In this document: positions 6,693-13,007 of the stretch, one piece after another
Position numbering within the stretch: the first letter of the stretch is position 1
How the letters are laid out: each line of letters starts with the position of its first letter
DNA from: Actinomycetota bacterium
GTDB taxonomy: Bacteria; Actinomycetota; Acidimicrobiia; IMCC26256; PALSA-610
Assembly (NCBI GenBank): GCA_005779345.1
Contig: SXJQ01000343.1
Span: 1 to 13,996 of the forward strand
Direction of reading: 5' to 3'
Length of the DNA stretch: 13,996 bases
Notes under the pieces: model-generated
Seen by the model: only the letters and a program-made list of their open reading frames with translations
Database searches by the model: none
What the model was told of the DNA's origin: nothing
Program-made: the position numbers and the translations under genes

Positions 6693-7220
6693 GTGGACGC
6701 CCTCACCGCGGAGCTGCTCGCCGCCCGCGACGGCGACCGCTTCGCCCTTCACGCCGTGCTGCGCATGGTGCATCCGGACCTCTGGCGCTACGCAGCCGCG
6801 GTCGCGGGGGTCGACCTCGCCGACGACATCGCCCAGGACACTCTCATCCGGATCTGGAAGGCACTCCCGGCCTACCGCGGCGAATGTCCCGCGCGTCCGT
6901 GGATCCTGTCGATCGCTCGGCGGGCGATCGCCGATGCACAACGCCAACGCGCCCGCTGGGGCCGCCTCGTCGACCGCCTCGTCCACGACCGCAGCGGCGC
7001 GGCTTCACCCGTGAGCGATCATGCCGAGGCACACCGGATCCACGCGATGATCGGCGACCTCGATGTTGCGATGCGTGACGCGTTCGTCCTCACCGCGGTC
7101 GTCGGGTGCACCTATGAGGAAGCCGCGCAGATCTGCGATGTCGCCGTCGGCACGATTCGCTCCCGCGTCGCTCGCTCCCGCGCGGCGCTCGCACGCGACC
7201 TGCACGTCCGCAGCGCGTGA
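6693..7220 (+). CDS. ECF-family RNA polymerase sigma factor, SigC-like
   Basis: The 175-residue protein has the two ECF domains only. Sigma region 2 is at about 20-85, with DLWRYAAAVAGVDLADDIAQ then DTLIRIWKALPAYRGE and PWILSIARRAIAD. Sigma region 4 is at about 115-170, with RDAFVLTAVVGCTYEEAAQI and the DNA-binding helix VGTIRSRVARSRAAL. Wording in both domains recalls Mycobacterium tuberculosis SigC (for example xVGTIRSRVARxRxALL), a sigma factor associated with copper acquisition genes. This resemblance is from memory, not an alignment. The start is a GTG at 6693, as no earlier start keeps the frame without entering the divergent gene. It diverges from its presumed anti-sigma and converges on the cytochrome gene, with one base between the two stops. 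Likely targets are the anti-sigma/CopCD chain and itself. Confidence 0.92.
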   Translation: MDALTAELLAARDGDRFALHAVLRMVHPDLWRYAAAVAGVDLADDIAQDTLIRIWKALPAYRGECPARPWILSIARRAIADAQRQRARWGRLVDRLVHDRSGAASPVSDHAEAHRIHAMIGDLDVAMRDAFVLTAVVGCTYEEAAQICDVAVGTIRSRVARSRAALARDLHVRSA

Positions 7221-7221
7221 C

Positions 7222-7668
7222 TCAACCTTCGGGCGGGTAGGGCTCGAATCCCTCTTCGGCCTGGCGCGCTCTCACGTGCTCGATGATCGCCTCGACCTCG
7301 GCGTCGGAGAGCCCGGGGATCGCCGCCATGTCGCCAAAGTTCCAGTGGTGCGCAACCACACCCTGGGCGATCGCGCGGCGAAAGGCCTCGTCGGGATGGT
7401 GATTCCGTTCGTACACGATCGAGAGGTGCGACGGACCGAGGTTCGTACCTTCGAGGTTCGCGCCGTGGCAGCTCCCACACGCCTGGCGGTAGAGCGCCTC
7501 GCCGTCGACCGTCGACGACGCCTCCGCGACGTCGCTTCCTTCGACGGTCTCGGCCTCATCGCCACCACAGCCCGCCAAGAACGAGCACGTCGCGAACACC
7601 AGGCCGAACGCGACCGCCAGGGCGACGCGCTCCTGCCACGCGGTTCGTCGATTCGCCGTGTACGTCAC
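7222..7668 (-). CDS. Lipoprotein c-type cytochrome
   Basis: The 148-residue protein has a lipoprotein signal, with a hydrophobic stretch (about 15-30) and the lipobox LAGC at 31-34, so C34 would be lipidated and the protein anchored on the outer face. The heme-binding motif is CGSCH (64-68) in ALYRQACGSCHGANLEG. The sixth ligand is probably M114 in FGDMAAIPGLSDAEVEAI, the usual class I cytochrome c arrangement. HH near 107-108 is an extra feature. The start is a GTG at 7668, with GGAGG 5 nt upstream. A second GTG at 7671 is too close to that site. The gene diverges from a DUF305 gene, with a 164-bp gap. The likely role is electron transfer at the membrane, perhaps linked to metal redox. The partner oxidase or reductase is not in the window. 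Confidence 0.9.
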   Translation of the reverse strand: MTYTANRRTAWQERVALAVAFGLVFATCSFLAGCGGDEAETVEGSDVAEASSTVDGEALYRQACGSCHGANLEGTNLGPSHLSIVYERNHHPDEAFRRAIAQGVVAHHWNFGDMAAIPGLSDAEVEAIIEHVRARQAEEGFEPYPPEG

Positions 7669-7763
7669 CACTGCCTCCGCGGACTCCCGACGCGCACTCG
7701 ACGCGTTTCGCGAGGAGCCGCTCGAACCCGTGACGCTAGCCAGGCACGTGATCGTCGGGGTCC

Positions 7764-7788
7764 GTCGAGCGATCGAGGCCCGCTCGAC
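7764..7788. promoter_or_regulatory. Perfect 8-bp inverted repeat between cytochrome c and DUF305 genes
   Basis: Arms GTCGAGCG (7764-7771) and CGCTCGAC (7781-7788) are perfect complements around a 9-base spacer. The repeat lies within the 164-bp divergent region, about 45 bp before the DUF305 start. It could be an operator shared by the two genes. In GC-rich DNA a chance match is also possible. Confidence 0.3.
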
Positions 7789-7820
7789 CACGGGCCCCGA
7801 GGTCGTCGCGCGCTGCCCGG

Positions 7821-7826
7821 TAACGT
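7821..7826 (+). promoter_or_regulatory. Candidate -10 for leaderless DUF305 transcript
   Basis: TAACGT fits TANNNT and ends 6 bp before the GTG at 7833. No ribosome binding site precedes that GTG, so a leaderless transcript is plausible. I see no good -35. Confidence 0.28.
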
Positions 7827-7832
7827 CCGGTC

Positions 7833-8528
7833 GTGGCTGAGGAAGGCTCCGGCGTGGGTACCGACGGTGAACCGTTGGTCGAGGGAGCCCACGACGCCGA
7901 CGCTGCGCCCGGCTTCCGGTCGCTGCTGACCTGGCCGCTCGCCATCCTCTTCATGATCACGACCGGCATCGCGAGCGCGTCGGCCGTGTTCGTGTGGGAC
8001 CGGCGTCCCGAGTCGCCGTCGGCGGTCGACATCGGCTTTGCCGACGACATGAGCGCGCACCACAGTCAGGCGATCGACATGAGCATCACGTATCTCTCGA
8101 ACGGCGGGACACCGTTCCTCCGCCACATGGCCGAAGAGGTGCTGATCTACCAGATCGGCGAAGTGCGCGATCTGCAAGCAGCGCTCGCCGAGTGGGGCGA
8201 AGACGGCGCCGACGAGAACGCGATGGGCTGGATGGGCATGCCCGTCGACGAGTACGCGCAGCCCGGCATGGCCACCCCCGCCGAACTCGGCGCGCTCGAG
8301 CGCGCACGCGGCGCAGAACTGGATGACCTGTTCAGTCGCTTGATGATCCGCCACCATGCGGGTGGTGGGCACATGGCCGCCTACACCGGCGAGCACGCGC
8401 GCATCGGAAGGATCCGCGACCTCGCGACGACCATGGCGCGCGGTCAGGCGAGCGAGATCGTCGAACTCGGGAACTGGCGGACCGACCAGGGCTTCGATCC
8501 GGTCGAGGTCTCGGACCTCCCGCAGTGA
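7833..8528 (+). CDS. DUF305 (CopM-like) membrane-anchored metal-binding protein
   Basis: The 231-residue protein has a short acidic cytoplasmic tail, one membrane helix (about 32-55) and an outer domain. That domain carries both DUF305 signatures. The first is DIGFADDMSAHHSQAIDMS (66-84) and the second is LFSRLMIRHHAGGGHMA (166-182). The paired His and Met residues form a helical bundle that binds metals in this ferritin-like family. CopM, a cyanobacterial member, binds copper. Residues 131-137 (MGWMGMP) add a Met-rich loop. The GTG at 7833 gives a sensible N-terminus. A GTG at 7854 is an alternative. It diverges from the cytochrome c gene, a pairing that suggests a joint role in metal redox or storage at the cell surface. 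The 101 bp after its stop (8529-8629) hold no clear gene or terminator. Confidence 0.92.
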   Translation: MAEEGSGVGTDGEPLVEGAHDADAAPGFRSLLTWPLAILFMITTGIASASAVFVWDRRPESPSAVDIGFADDMSAHHSQAIDMSITYLSNGGTPFLRHMAEEVLIYQIGEVRDLQAALAEWGEDGADENAMGWMGMPVDEYAQPGMATPAELGALERARGAELDDLFSRLMIRHHAGGGHMAAYTGEHARIGRIRDLATTMARGQASEIVELGNWRTDQGFDPVEVSDLPQ

Positions 8529-8629
8529 TTTCGGCGGTCGTTCGCCTCCGGCCCGGCCGGGTCAGGCACAGCAGGTGTCGGGAAGATCCTCGGCGCGCCA
8601 GGTCCTGACCGAACCCCCGCGAGTCGAGT

Positions 8630-8776
8630 TCAGAACATGATCGTCTTGTCGGCCCACCGTGCCCAGTCGGTGACCTCGTCGAGGCTCGAGCGGCGCGCCT
8701 GGGGCAGGAACATGGCGTCGGCGATCCCGCGTTCGTCGCCGTACGCGGGGCCTTGGAGGATGGTCAGCACGTTCAC
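8630..8776 (-). CDS. 48-residue DsrE-like remnant, apparently internally deleted
   Basis: This short frame starts with a GTG at 8776 that overlaps the TGA of the ArsR-rhodanese gene by 4 nt (GTGA), as expected for a coupled gene. Its first 15 residues, VNVLTILQGPAYGDE, match the usual N-terminus of small DsrE sulfur-carrier proteins (pattern like LTILNDPPYGTER). Its last part, RRSSLDEVTDWARWADKTIM plus F, matches the usual DsrE C-terminus (pattern like RRSTLDELxDWxxWADKVLVF). Family members are about 115 residues long, so about 65-70 residues are missing from the middle. That segment includes the part that normally carries the reactive Cys, and no Cys remains. The frame is kept across the junction. 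It is likely a decayed gene, but a retained mini-protein cannot be excluded. The comparison is with family patterns from memory. Confidence 0.7.
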   Translation of the reverse strand: MNVLTILQGPAYGDERGIADAMFLPQARRSSLDEVTDWARWADKTIMF

Positions 8777-9444
8777 GACGCCGCTCCGATCTCGGTCGGG
8801 AGCGCGGCTTCACGCCATTCGGGAAACCCGTCTTCGAGACGCCGGGCGTTGCGGCCCCGTCGCCGCAGCAGCCGCACGGCTTCGTCTGCGAAGACGCAGT
8901 ACGGTCCGCGGCAGTAGGCGACCACCTCGACATCGTCGGGGAGGTTCCGGAGTTGGCGCGCGAGCCGGTCGATCGGAATCGAGCGAGACCCGGCGATGTG
9001 ACCCGCCGCGAACTCCGAGGGCGGGCGGACATCGATCACGATCACGTCGCCGTCGGCGAGTCGACGCACGAGTTCCTCGCGGCTCACCTGCTCGAGTTGA
9101 TCGCGATCACCGAGGTACGCAGCCGCGAGGTCGTCGAGGCGCTCGAAGTGCTCGGCCGCGACCGCGCGCACCGCGGCCCAGAGGTCGCCGACCCGGTCGG
9201 ACGCGAGGCGGTAGTACACACGTGTCCCTTCGCGCCGGGTGACGACGACCCCTGCCGAGGCGAGCGCGCGCAGGTGGAACGACGTGTTCGCCACGCTCTG
9301 GCCGATCTCCGCGGCGATGTCGTCGACGTGACGTTCGCCCTGGGCGAGCACGTCGACGATCTCGGCCCGCCGGCCGTTGGCGAAGGCCTTCGCGACCTCG
9401 GCGAATCCGTCGAACAGTGCGTCCTTCGCGAGTCGGTCGCTCAT
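8773..9444 (-). CDS. ArsR-family regulator fused to a rhodanese domain
   Basis: The 223-residue protein joins an ArsR winged helix (about 10-105, recognition helix around SVANTSFHLRALASAGVVV, wing REGTRVYYRL) to a rhodanese domain (about 120-215). The rhodanese active loop is YCRGPYCVFADEAV, with catalytic C178 and a second Cys at 183. The DNA-binding half has no Cys, so it cannot use the dithiol switch of BigR/SqrR and the rhodanese loop must do any sulfur sensing. The ATG at 9444 was chosen because GGAAGG sits 9 nt upstream. A GTG at 9453 is the alternative. The gene diverges from the MBL-rhodanese gene, with twin palindromes between them that it probably binds. It is coupled to the DsrE-like remnant. 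The likely role is to repress both sides until persulfide or sulfane sulfur appears. Confidence 0.93.
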   Translation of the reverse strand: MSDRLAKDALFDGFAEVAKAFANGRRAEIVDVLAQGERHVDDIAAEIGQSVANTSFHLRALASAGVVVTRREGTRVYYRLASDRVGDLWAAVRAVAAEHFERLDDLAAAYLGDRDQLEQVSREELVRRLADGDVIVIDVRPPSEFAAGHIAGSRSIPIDRLARQLRNLPDDVEVVAYCRGPYCVFADEAVRLLRRRGRNARRLEDGFPEWREAALPTEIGAAS

Positions 9445-9459
9445 GCTCGACACCCTTCC

Positions 9460-9475
9460 TCAAGGAGTTCCTTGA
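9460..9475. promoter_or_regulatory. ArsR-rhodanese operator 1 (candidate)
   Basis: TCAAGGAGTTCCTTGA is a perfect 7-bp inverted repeat around a 2-base centre. It covers the expected transcription start of the ArsR gene and overlaps TTGACA (9472-9477), the likely -35 of the MBL gene. A second copy stands 42 bp away, centre to centre. Confidence 0.65.
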
Positions 9476-9501
9476 CAAGCTACGCCGCCGTACGGCACTC
9501 T
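9472..9501 (+). promoter_or_regulatory. Candidate promoter of the MBL-rhodanese/MFS genes
   Basis: TTGACA (9472-9477) is a consensus -35. After 18 bp, CACTCT (9496-9501) is a weak -10. The start would be near 9508, inside operator 2. Binding at either palindrome would block this promoter. Confidence 0.45.
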
Positions 9502-9505
9502 TCAA
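9477..9505 (-). promoter_or_regulatory. Candidate promoter of the ArsR-rhodanese gene
   Basis: On the minus strand TTGAAG (9505-9500) is followed after 17 bp by TAGCTT (9482-9477), a good -35/-10 pair for a housekeeping sigma factor. The predicted start near 9470 lies inside operator 1, and the -35 lies inside operator 2. Confidence 0.5.
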
Positions 9506-9517
9506 GTGTATCCTTGA
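9502..9517. promoter_or_regulatory. ArsR-rhodanese operator 2 (candidate)
   Basis: TCAAGTGTATCCTTGA repeats operator 1 with outer arms TCAAG and CTTGA intact and the inner bases changed. It overlaps the minus-strand -35 and runs into the ribosome binding site of the MBL gene (9516-9522). Confidence 0.6.
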
Positions 9518-9522
9518 GGAGG
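9516..9522 (+). promoter_or_regulatory. Ribosome binding site that fixes a TTG start
   Basis: GAGGAGG stands 5 nt before the TTG at 9528. It decides that start over an in-frame reading from 9417, which would run through the operator region and overlap the divergent gene. Confidence 0.65.
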
Positions 9523-9527
9523 CTGGG

Positions 9528-10877
9528 TTGCTGCGGATCCACGAGTTCCTCGACGAAGGCCTCGGCCATTCGTCGTACGTGATCGACCTCGGCGACGGCA
9601 CCTCGGCGCTGGTCGACCCGCCCCGTTTCCCCACCGCGCACCGAGCCGCCGTCGAGCGCGAACGCTCGCGGATCGCGTGGACGATCGACACCCACTCGCA
9701 CGCCGACTACGTGACCGGGAGCCCCGGGATCGTCGCGCGCGAGGGCGCCACCTTCATCGCCCCGGCGGCGTCGCATCTGGCGACCGCGCATCGACCGGTG
9801 CACGGCGGCGAACGCGTCGCACTCAGCGCAACCGTCGCCGTCGTCGCGCTGGCCACGCCCGGACACACGCCGGATCACCACGCCTACCTCCTCGAGGAAC
9901 ACGAACGACCCGTGGGACTCTTCAGCGGCGGTTCACTCATGGTCGGCACGGTGGGGCGCACCGATCTGTGCGGACCCGACCTCGCGGTACCGCTCGCGCA
10001 CGAGATGTTCGCGTCGTTGCACCGCTTCGACGAACTCCCCGATGACCTGGTCGTCTACCCGACCCACGGCGCCGGTTCGTTCTGTGCCGCGCCCGGCGCG
10101 GCCGAGCGGATCACGACGCTCGGCCACGAACGGGAGACCAACCCGCTGCTCCGAGCGCCGAGCGAAGACGAATTCGTGGCGCGCCTCGTCGCCGGATTCG
10201 GCACCTTCCCGTCGTACTTCGCGCGGCTCCCCGAACTGAACCGGTGCGGCCCGCGACGCTTCGACACGATCCCCGTCCTCGACCGCCTCACGCTCGAAGC
10301 GTTCGAGGGCCAGATCGCGGCGGGGGCGACGGTCGTCGATGCGCGGCCGTTCAGAACCTTCGCGTCCGGGCACGTTCCGGGATCGCTGTCGAACGCGCTA
10401 CGACCGGTATTCGCGAGTTGGGTCGGGTGGCTCGTCGTTCCCGACCGTCCGATCGTGTTCGTGCTCGACGACGACCAAGACCGCACCGAACTCGTGCGAC
10501 AGTGCCTCGACATCGGCTACGAGTCGCTCGCCGGCGAACTCGACGGCGGCTTCGAGGTGTGGCTGGCGCGCGAGCGCCCGGCCGCCACCATTCCTGTCGT
10601 CGGGTTCGAGCGCCTCGCGCCGTCGATCATCGACGTCCGTCAGGCGACCGAATACGGCACCGGCCACGTCCCCGGATCGATCAACATCGAACTCGCGGCG
10701 ACGCGCGCCGCCACGGTCGGGCCGGGCGCGCACACGGTCATGTGCGGCCACGGCGAACGCGCGATGACCGCGGCCAGCATCCTCGCTGCTGCGGGCCGCC
10801 ACGACATCACAGTGTTCGACGGTGGACCCGACACCTGGTCGGCCGCGACCGGCCGACCACTCGATTCCGGGCGATGA
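9528..10877 (+). CDS. Metallo-beta-lactamase fold protein with two rhodanese domains (persulfide dioxygenase-like)
   Basis: The 449-residue protein resembles CstB-type and related persulfide dioxygenase-rhodanese enzymes. The MBL domain (about 1-245) shows THSHADYVTG (H56, H58, D60), PGHTPDHHAY (H113) and YPTHGAGSFC (H180). The position of the Asp that binds iron in ETHE1-type enzymes (usually FTGD) reads LFSGGSLMVG, so Asp is replaced by Gly135. The first rhodanese domain (about 262-346) has VLDDDQDRTEL in its active loop and no Cys, so it is degenerate. The second (about 365-441) has VMCGHGERAM with C406. The TTG start at 9528 is fixed by GAGGAGG upstream. The last 4 nt (ATGA) overlap the transporter start. 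The expected role is oxidation or transfer of sulfane sulfur in the cytoplasm, controlled by the divergent ArsR-rhodanese protein. Confidence 0.9.
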   Translation: MLRIHEFLDEGLGHSSYVIDLGDGTSALVDPPRFPTAHRAAVERERSRIAWTIDTHSHADYVTGSPGIVAREGATFIAPAASHLATAHRPVHGGERVALSATVAVVALATPGHTPDHHAYLLEEHERPVGLFSGGSLMVGTVGRTDLCGPDLAVPLAHEMFASLHRFDELPDDLVVYPTHGAGSFCAAPGAAERITTLGHERETNPLLRAPSEDEFVARLVAGFGTFPSYFARLPELNRCGPRRFDTIPVLDRLTLEAFEGQIAAGATVVDARPFRTFASGHVPGSLSNALRPVFASWVGWLVVPDRPIVFVLDDDQDRTELVRQCLDIGYESLAGELDGGFEVWLARERPAATIPVVGFERLAPSIIDVRQATEYGTGHVPGSINIELAATRAATVGPGAHTVMCGHGERAMTAASILAAAGRHDITVFDGGPDTWSAATGRPLDSGR

Positions 10878-12133
10878 CCAAGACCGAGCGTCCGCTGCGT
10901 CTCGGACTGCGCGAGAACGTCGCGCAATTCTCCCTCCTCGTCGGCGTCAACGCGCTCGTCGGCGGCATGATCGGTCAGGAACGCACGGTCCTGCCGCTCC
11001 TCGCCAAGGAGGAGTTCGGACTCACCGCGTTCACCGCAACCCTCACGTTCATCGTCGCGTTCGGCGCGGTGAAGGCAGCCACGAATTTCTTCGCCGGAAC
11101 GCTGTCGGATCGATACGGCCGCAAACCGGTGCTCGTCACCGGGTGGATCATCGGGCTGCCCATCCCGCTGTTCTTGATGTGGGCACCCAACTGGGGTTGG
11201 GTCGTGTTCGCGAACGTGTTGCTCGGCGTCAATCAGGGCCTCACCTGGTCGACGACCGTCATCATGAAGATCGACCTCGTCGGCCCCGCGCGGCGCGGCT
11301 TCGCGATGGGGCTCAACGAGGCGGCCGGCTACGGCGCCGTCGCCATGACTGCGCTCGCCACCGGGTTCATCGCCCAACACGCGGGCCTGCGGCCCGAACC
11401 GTTCTTCCTCGGCCTCGCCTATGCCGGCCTCGGCCTCGCCCTCTCCACAGTCTTCGTGCGCGAGACCCACGCTCACGCGCGCCACGAAGCCGTTCACCAC
11501 GTGACGACGAGCGACACGCACCACGAAGGGTTGAGCACCGGCGAGATCTTCCGCCTCACCTCGTTCCGCGACAAGGCACTGGCGTCGTGTTCACAGGCAG
11601 GCCTGGTGAACAACCTCAACGACGGGCTCGCATGGGGTCTGTTCCCGATCTTCTTCGCGACCGCCGGGCTCTCCGTCGGGCGGATCGGCGTGCTCGCCGC
11701 GCTCTACCCCGCGGTGTGGGGGCTCGGACAGCTCTACACCGGTGGCCTGTCCGATCGGGTCGGCCGCAAGCCACTCATCGTCGGCGGCATGCTCACCCAA
11801 GCGGTCGCCATCGCCTGGATCGCGGCCACCGACGCCTTCGCGGCGTGGGCCGTCGGCGCGATGGCGCTCGGAGCCGGAACGGCGATGGTCTACCCGACGC
11901 TGCTCGCAGCGATCGGCGACGTCGCTCACCCGACCTGGCGAGCGCGATCGGTCGGCATCTATCGGCTCTGGCGCGACGGCGGCTTCGCGATCGGTGCGCT
12001 CCTCGCGGGGATCCTCGCCGACCTCGTTTCGATCCCGGCTGCGATCTACGCCGTCGCCGCGCTCACCGCCGCGTCGGGCATCCTCGCGGCGCTCCGCATG
12101 TACGAGACCCACCCGCGGGCAATGGGGTCCTGA
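10874..12133 (+). CDS. Major facilitator superfamily transporter, 12 helices, with His-rich central loop
   Basis: The 419-residue membrane protein has two halves, each with the MFS loop motif, GTLSDRYGRKPV (75-86) and GGLSDRVGRKPL (290-301). The hydrophobic pattern fits 12 membrane helices. The central cytoplasmic loop (about 196-222) carries seven His within 19 residues, around RETHAHARHEAVHH and SDTHH. The ATG overlaps the MBL stop by 4 nt (ATGA), so the two are translated together and share the ArsR-controlled promoter. Proteins in this context are thought to move sulfur oxyanions such as sulfite or thiosulfate, but this substrate is inferred from neighbours only. The His loop would also suit a metal-linked role. 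A longer frame continues upstream to 10244, but that part is antisense-like sequence inside the MBL gene. Only 31 bp separate its stop from the converging methyltransferase stop, with no clear terminator. Confidence 0.92.
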   Translation: MTKTERPLRLGLRENVAQFSLLVGVNALVGGMIGQERTVLPLLAKEEFGLTAFTATLTFIVAFGAVKAATNFFAGTLSDRYGRKPVLVTGWIIGLPIPLFLMWAPNWGWVVFANVLLGVNQGLTWSTTVIMKIDLVGPARRGFAMGLNEAAGYGAVAMTALATGFIAQHAGLRPEPFFLGLAYAGLGLALSTVFVRETHAHARHEAVHHVTTSDTHHEGLSTGEIFRLTSFRDKALASCSQAGLVNNLNDGLAWGLFPIFFATAGLSVGRIGVLAALYPAVWGLGQLYTGGLSDRVGRKPLIVGGMLTQAVAIAWIAATDAFAAWAVGAMALGAGTAMVYPTLLAAIGDVAHPTWRARSVGIYRLWRDGGFAIGALLAGILADLVSIPAAIYAVAALTAASGILAALRMYETHPRAMGS

Positions 12134-12164
12134 CGCGCCGCCTCGGCGACCACCCGGGCGCACG

Positions 12165-13007
12165 TCATCGGGTCGCGGTCACGAGCCACGCGCCCGACCC
12201 GAAGCGGACCCCGAGACCGGGTTCGTGATGTTCGGCGAGCACGGCCGTCACGGCTTCGATCGCTCGCTGACGCGCGTCTGGCGGCGCCGGGTCGAGGATC
12301 GCCCGCGCGATGCCCGTGCCGAGCAGGTAGTCGACAGCATCGCCCAGCGACTCGGCGCCCCCGAGGGTGAGGGTCGGGGTCAGCGCCTCCACGTCCACCC
12401 GTGCGAACCCGCTGCCCTGCAGGATCGCTCGGATCGTGTCGGGCGACGCCAACGAGAACATGCCGGGGCCACCGTCGCCGCCGAGTTCGGGAAGCGGCAC
12501 ATGCGCAGCGGCAGCGAGCCCGGGCACCAACAACCAGGGGTTCGCGGCGAGAGGTTGCCAGCACACGAAGCCGAGCCGGCCGGCCGCCGCGAGTGCTCCG
12601 TGCAGGTTCGTGAACGCGGCGAGCGGGTCGTCGAAGAACATCACCCCGAAGCGGCTCGCCACCACGTCGACCGAGCTCGCCTCGAACCGATGCGTCTGCG
12701 CGTCGGCAACCACGAACTCGACGGTGGCGACCCCCGCGGCGCGGGCTCGCTCGCGTGCGACGGCCAACATCGGCGCCGAGATGTCGATACCGACGACTCG
12801 CTCCGCACCGCGTTGCGCGGCCTCCAGCGTCGTCGCGCCACACCCGCACCCGATGTCGACGACGCGATCGCCGGGTCTGATTCCGAGCCGATCGAGGAGC
12901 GGACTGACGAAGGGTTCGAGCTGTCGGTCGTACCGGTCGGCGTGGGTCACCCAGTGCTCGGATTCCGAACCGTTCCAGTGTTCTCGTTGTTGTTCGTTCG
13001 CTGTCAT
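12165..13007 (-). CDS. Class I SAM-dependent methyltransferase
   Basis: The 280-residue protein has the Rossmann-like SAM fold. Motif I is VVDIGCGCGATTLEAA (49-64), with the acidic strand end VVGIDISAPML (71-81), the DAQTHRF motif (102-108) and FDVV-like SSVDVVASRFGVMFF. It belongs to the UbiE/Coq5-like group of small-molecule methyltransferases. The N-terminus, NEQQREHWNG, is common in this group. The substrate cannot be read from sequence. The ATG at 13007 overlaps the MerR stop by 4 nt (ATGA), so the gene follows its regulator in a coupled pair. The end converges on the MFS gene. Confidence 0.9.
   Translation of the reverse strand: MTANEQQREHWNGSESEHWVTHADRYDRQLEPFVSPLLDRLGIRPGDRVVDIGCGCGATTLEAAQRGAERVVGIDISAPMLAVARERARAAGVATVEFVVADAQTHRFEASSVDVVASRFGVMFFDDPLAAFTNLHGALAAAGRLGFVCWQPLAANPWLLVPGLAAAAHVPLPELGGDGGPGMFSLASPDTIRAILQGSGFARVDVEALTPTLTLGGAESLGDAVDYLLGTGIARAILDPAPPDARQRAIEAVTAVLAEHHEPGLGVRFGSGAWLVTATR

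Noticed and set aside
4333..7014. 893-codon open frame on the plus strand opposite the DUF1775, CopC-CopD and anti-sigma genes
   Set aside because: It is Arg/Asp/Gly-rich with no domain pattern. It mirrors the codon bias of the real minus-strand genes, which have clear signal peptides, motifs and coupled overlaps. Long antisense frames are expected at this GC content.
7732..7737. TAGCGT as a minus-strand -10 for the cytochrome c gene
   Set aside because: It fits TANNNT but has no -35 and lies about 65 bp from the start. Such hexamers occur often by chance.
8529..8561. CCCGGCCGGG palindrome after the DUF305 stop as a terminator
   Set aside because: It has no loop and no following T-run, so a rho-independent terminator is not supported.
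10244..10873. N-terminal extension of the MFS frame inside the MBL gene
   Set aside because: The extension is Arg-rich with no helices, and the ATGA overlap at 10874 is a typical start.
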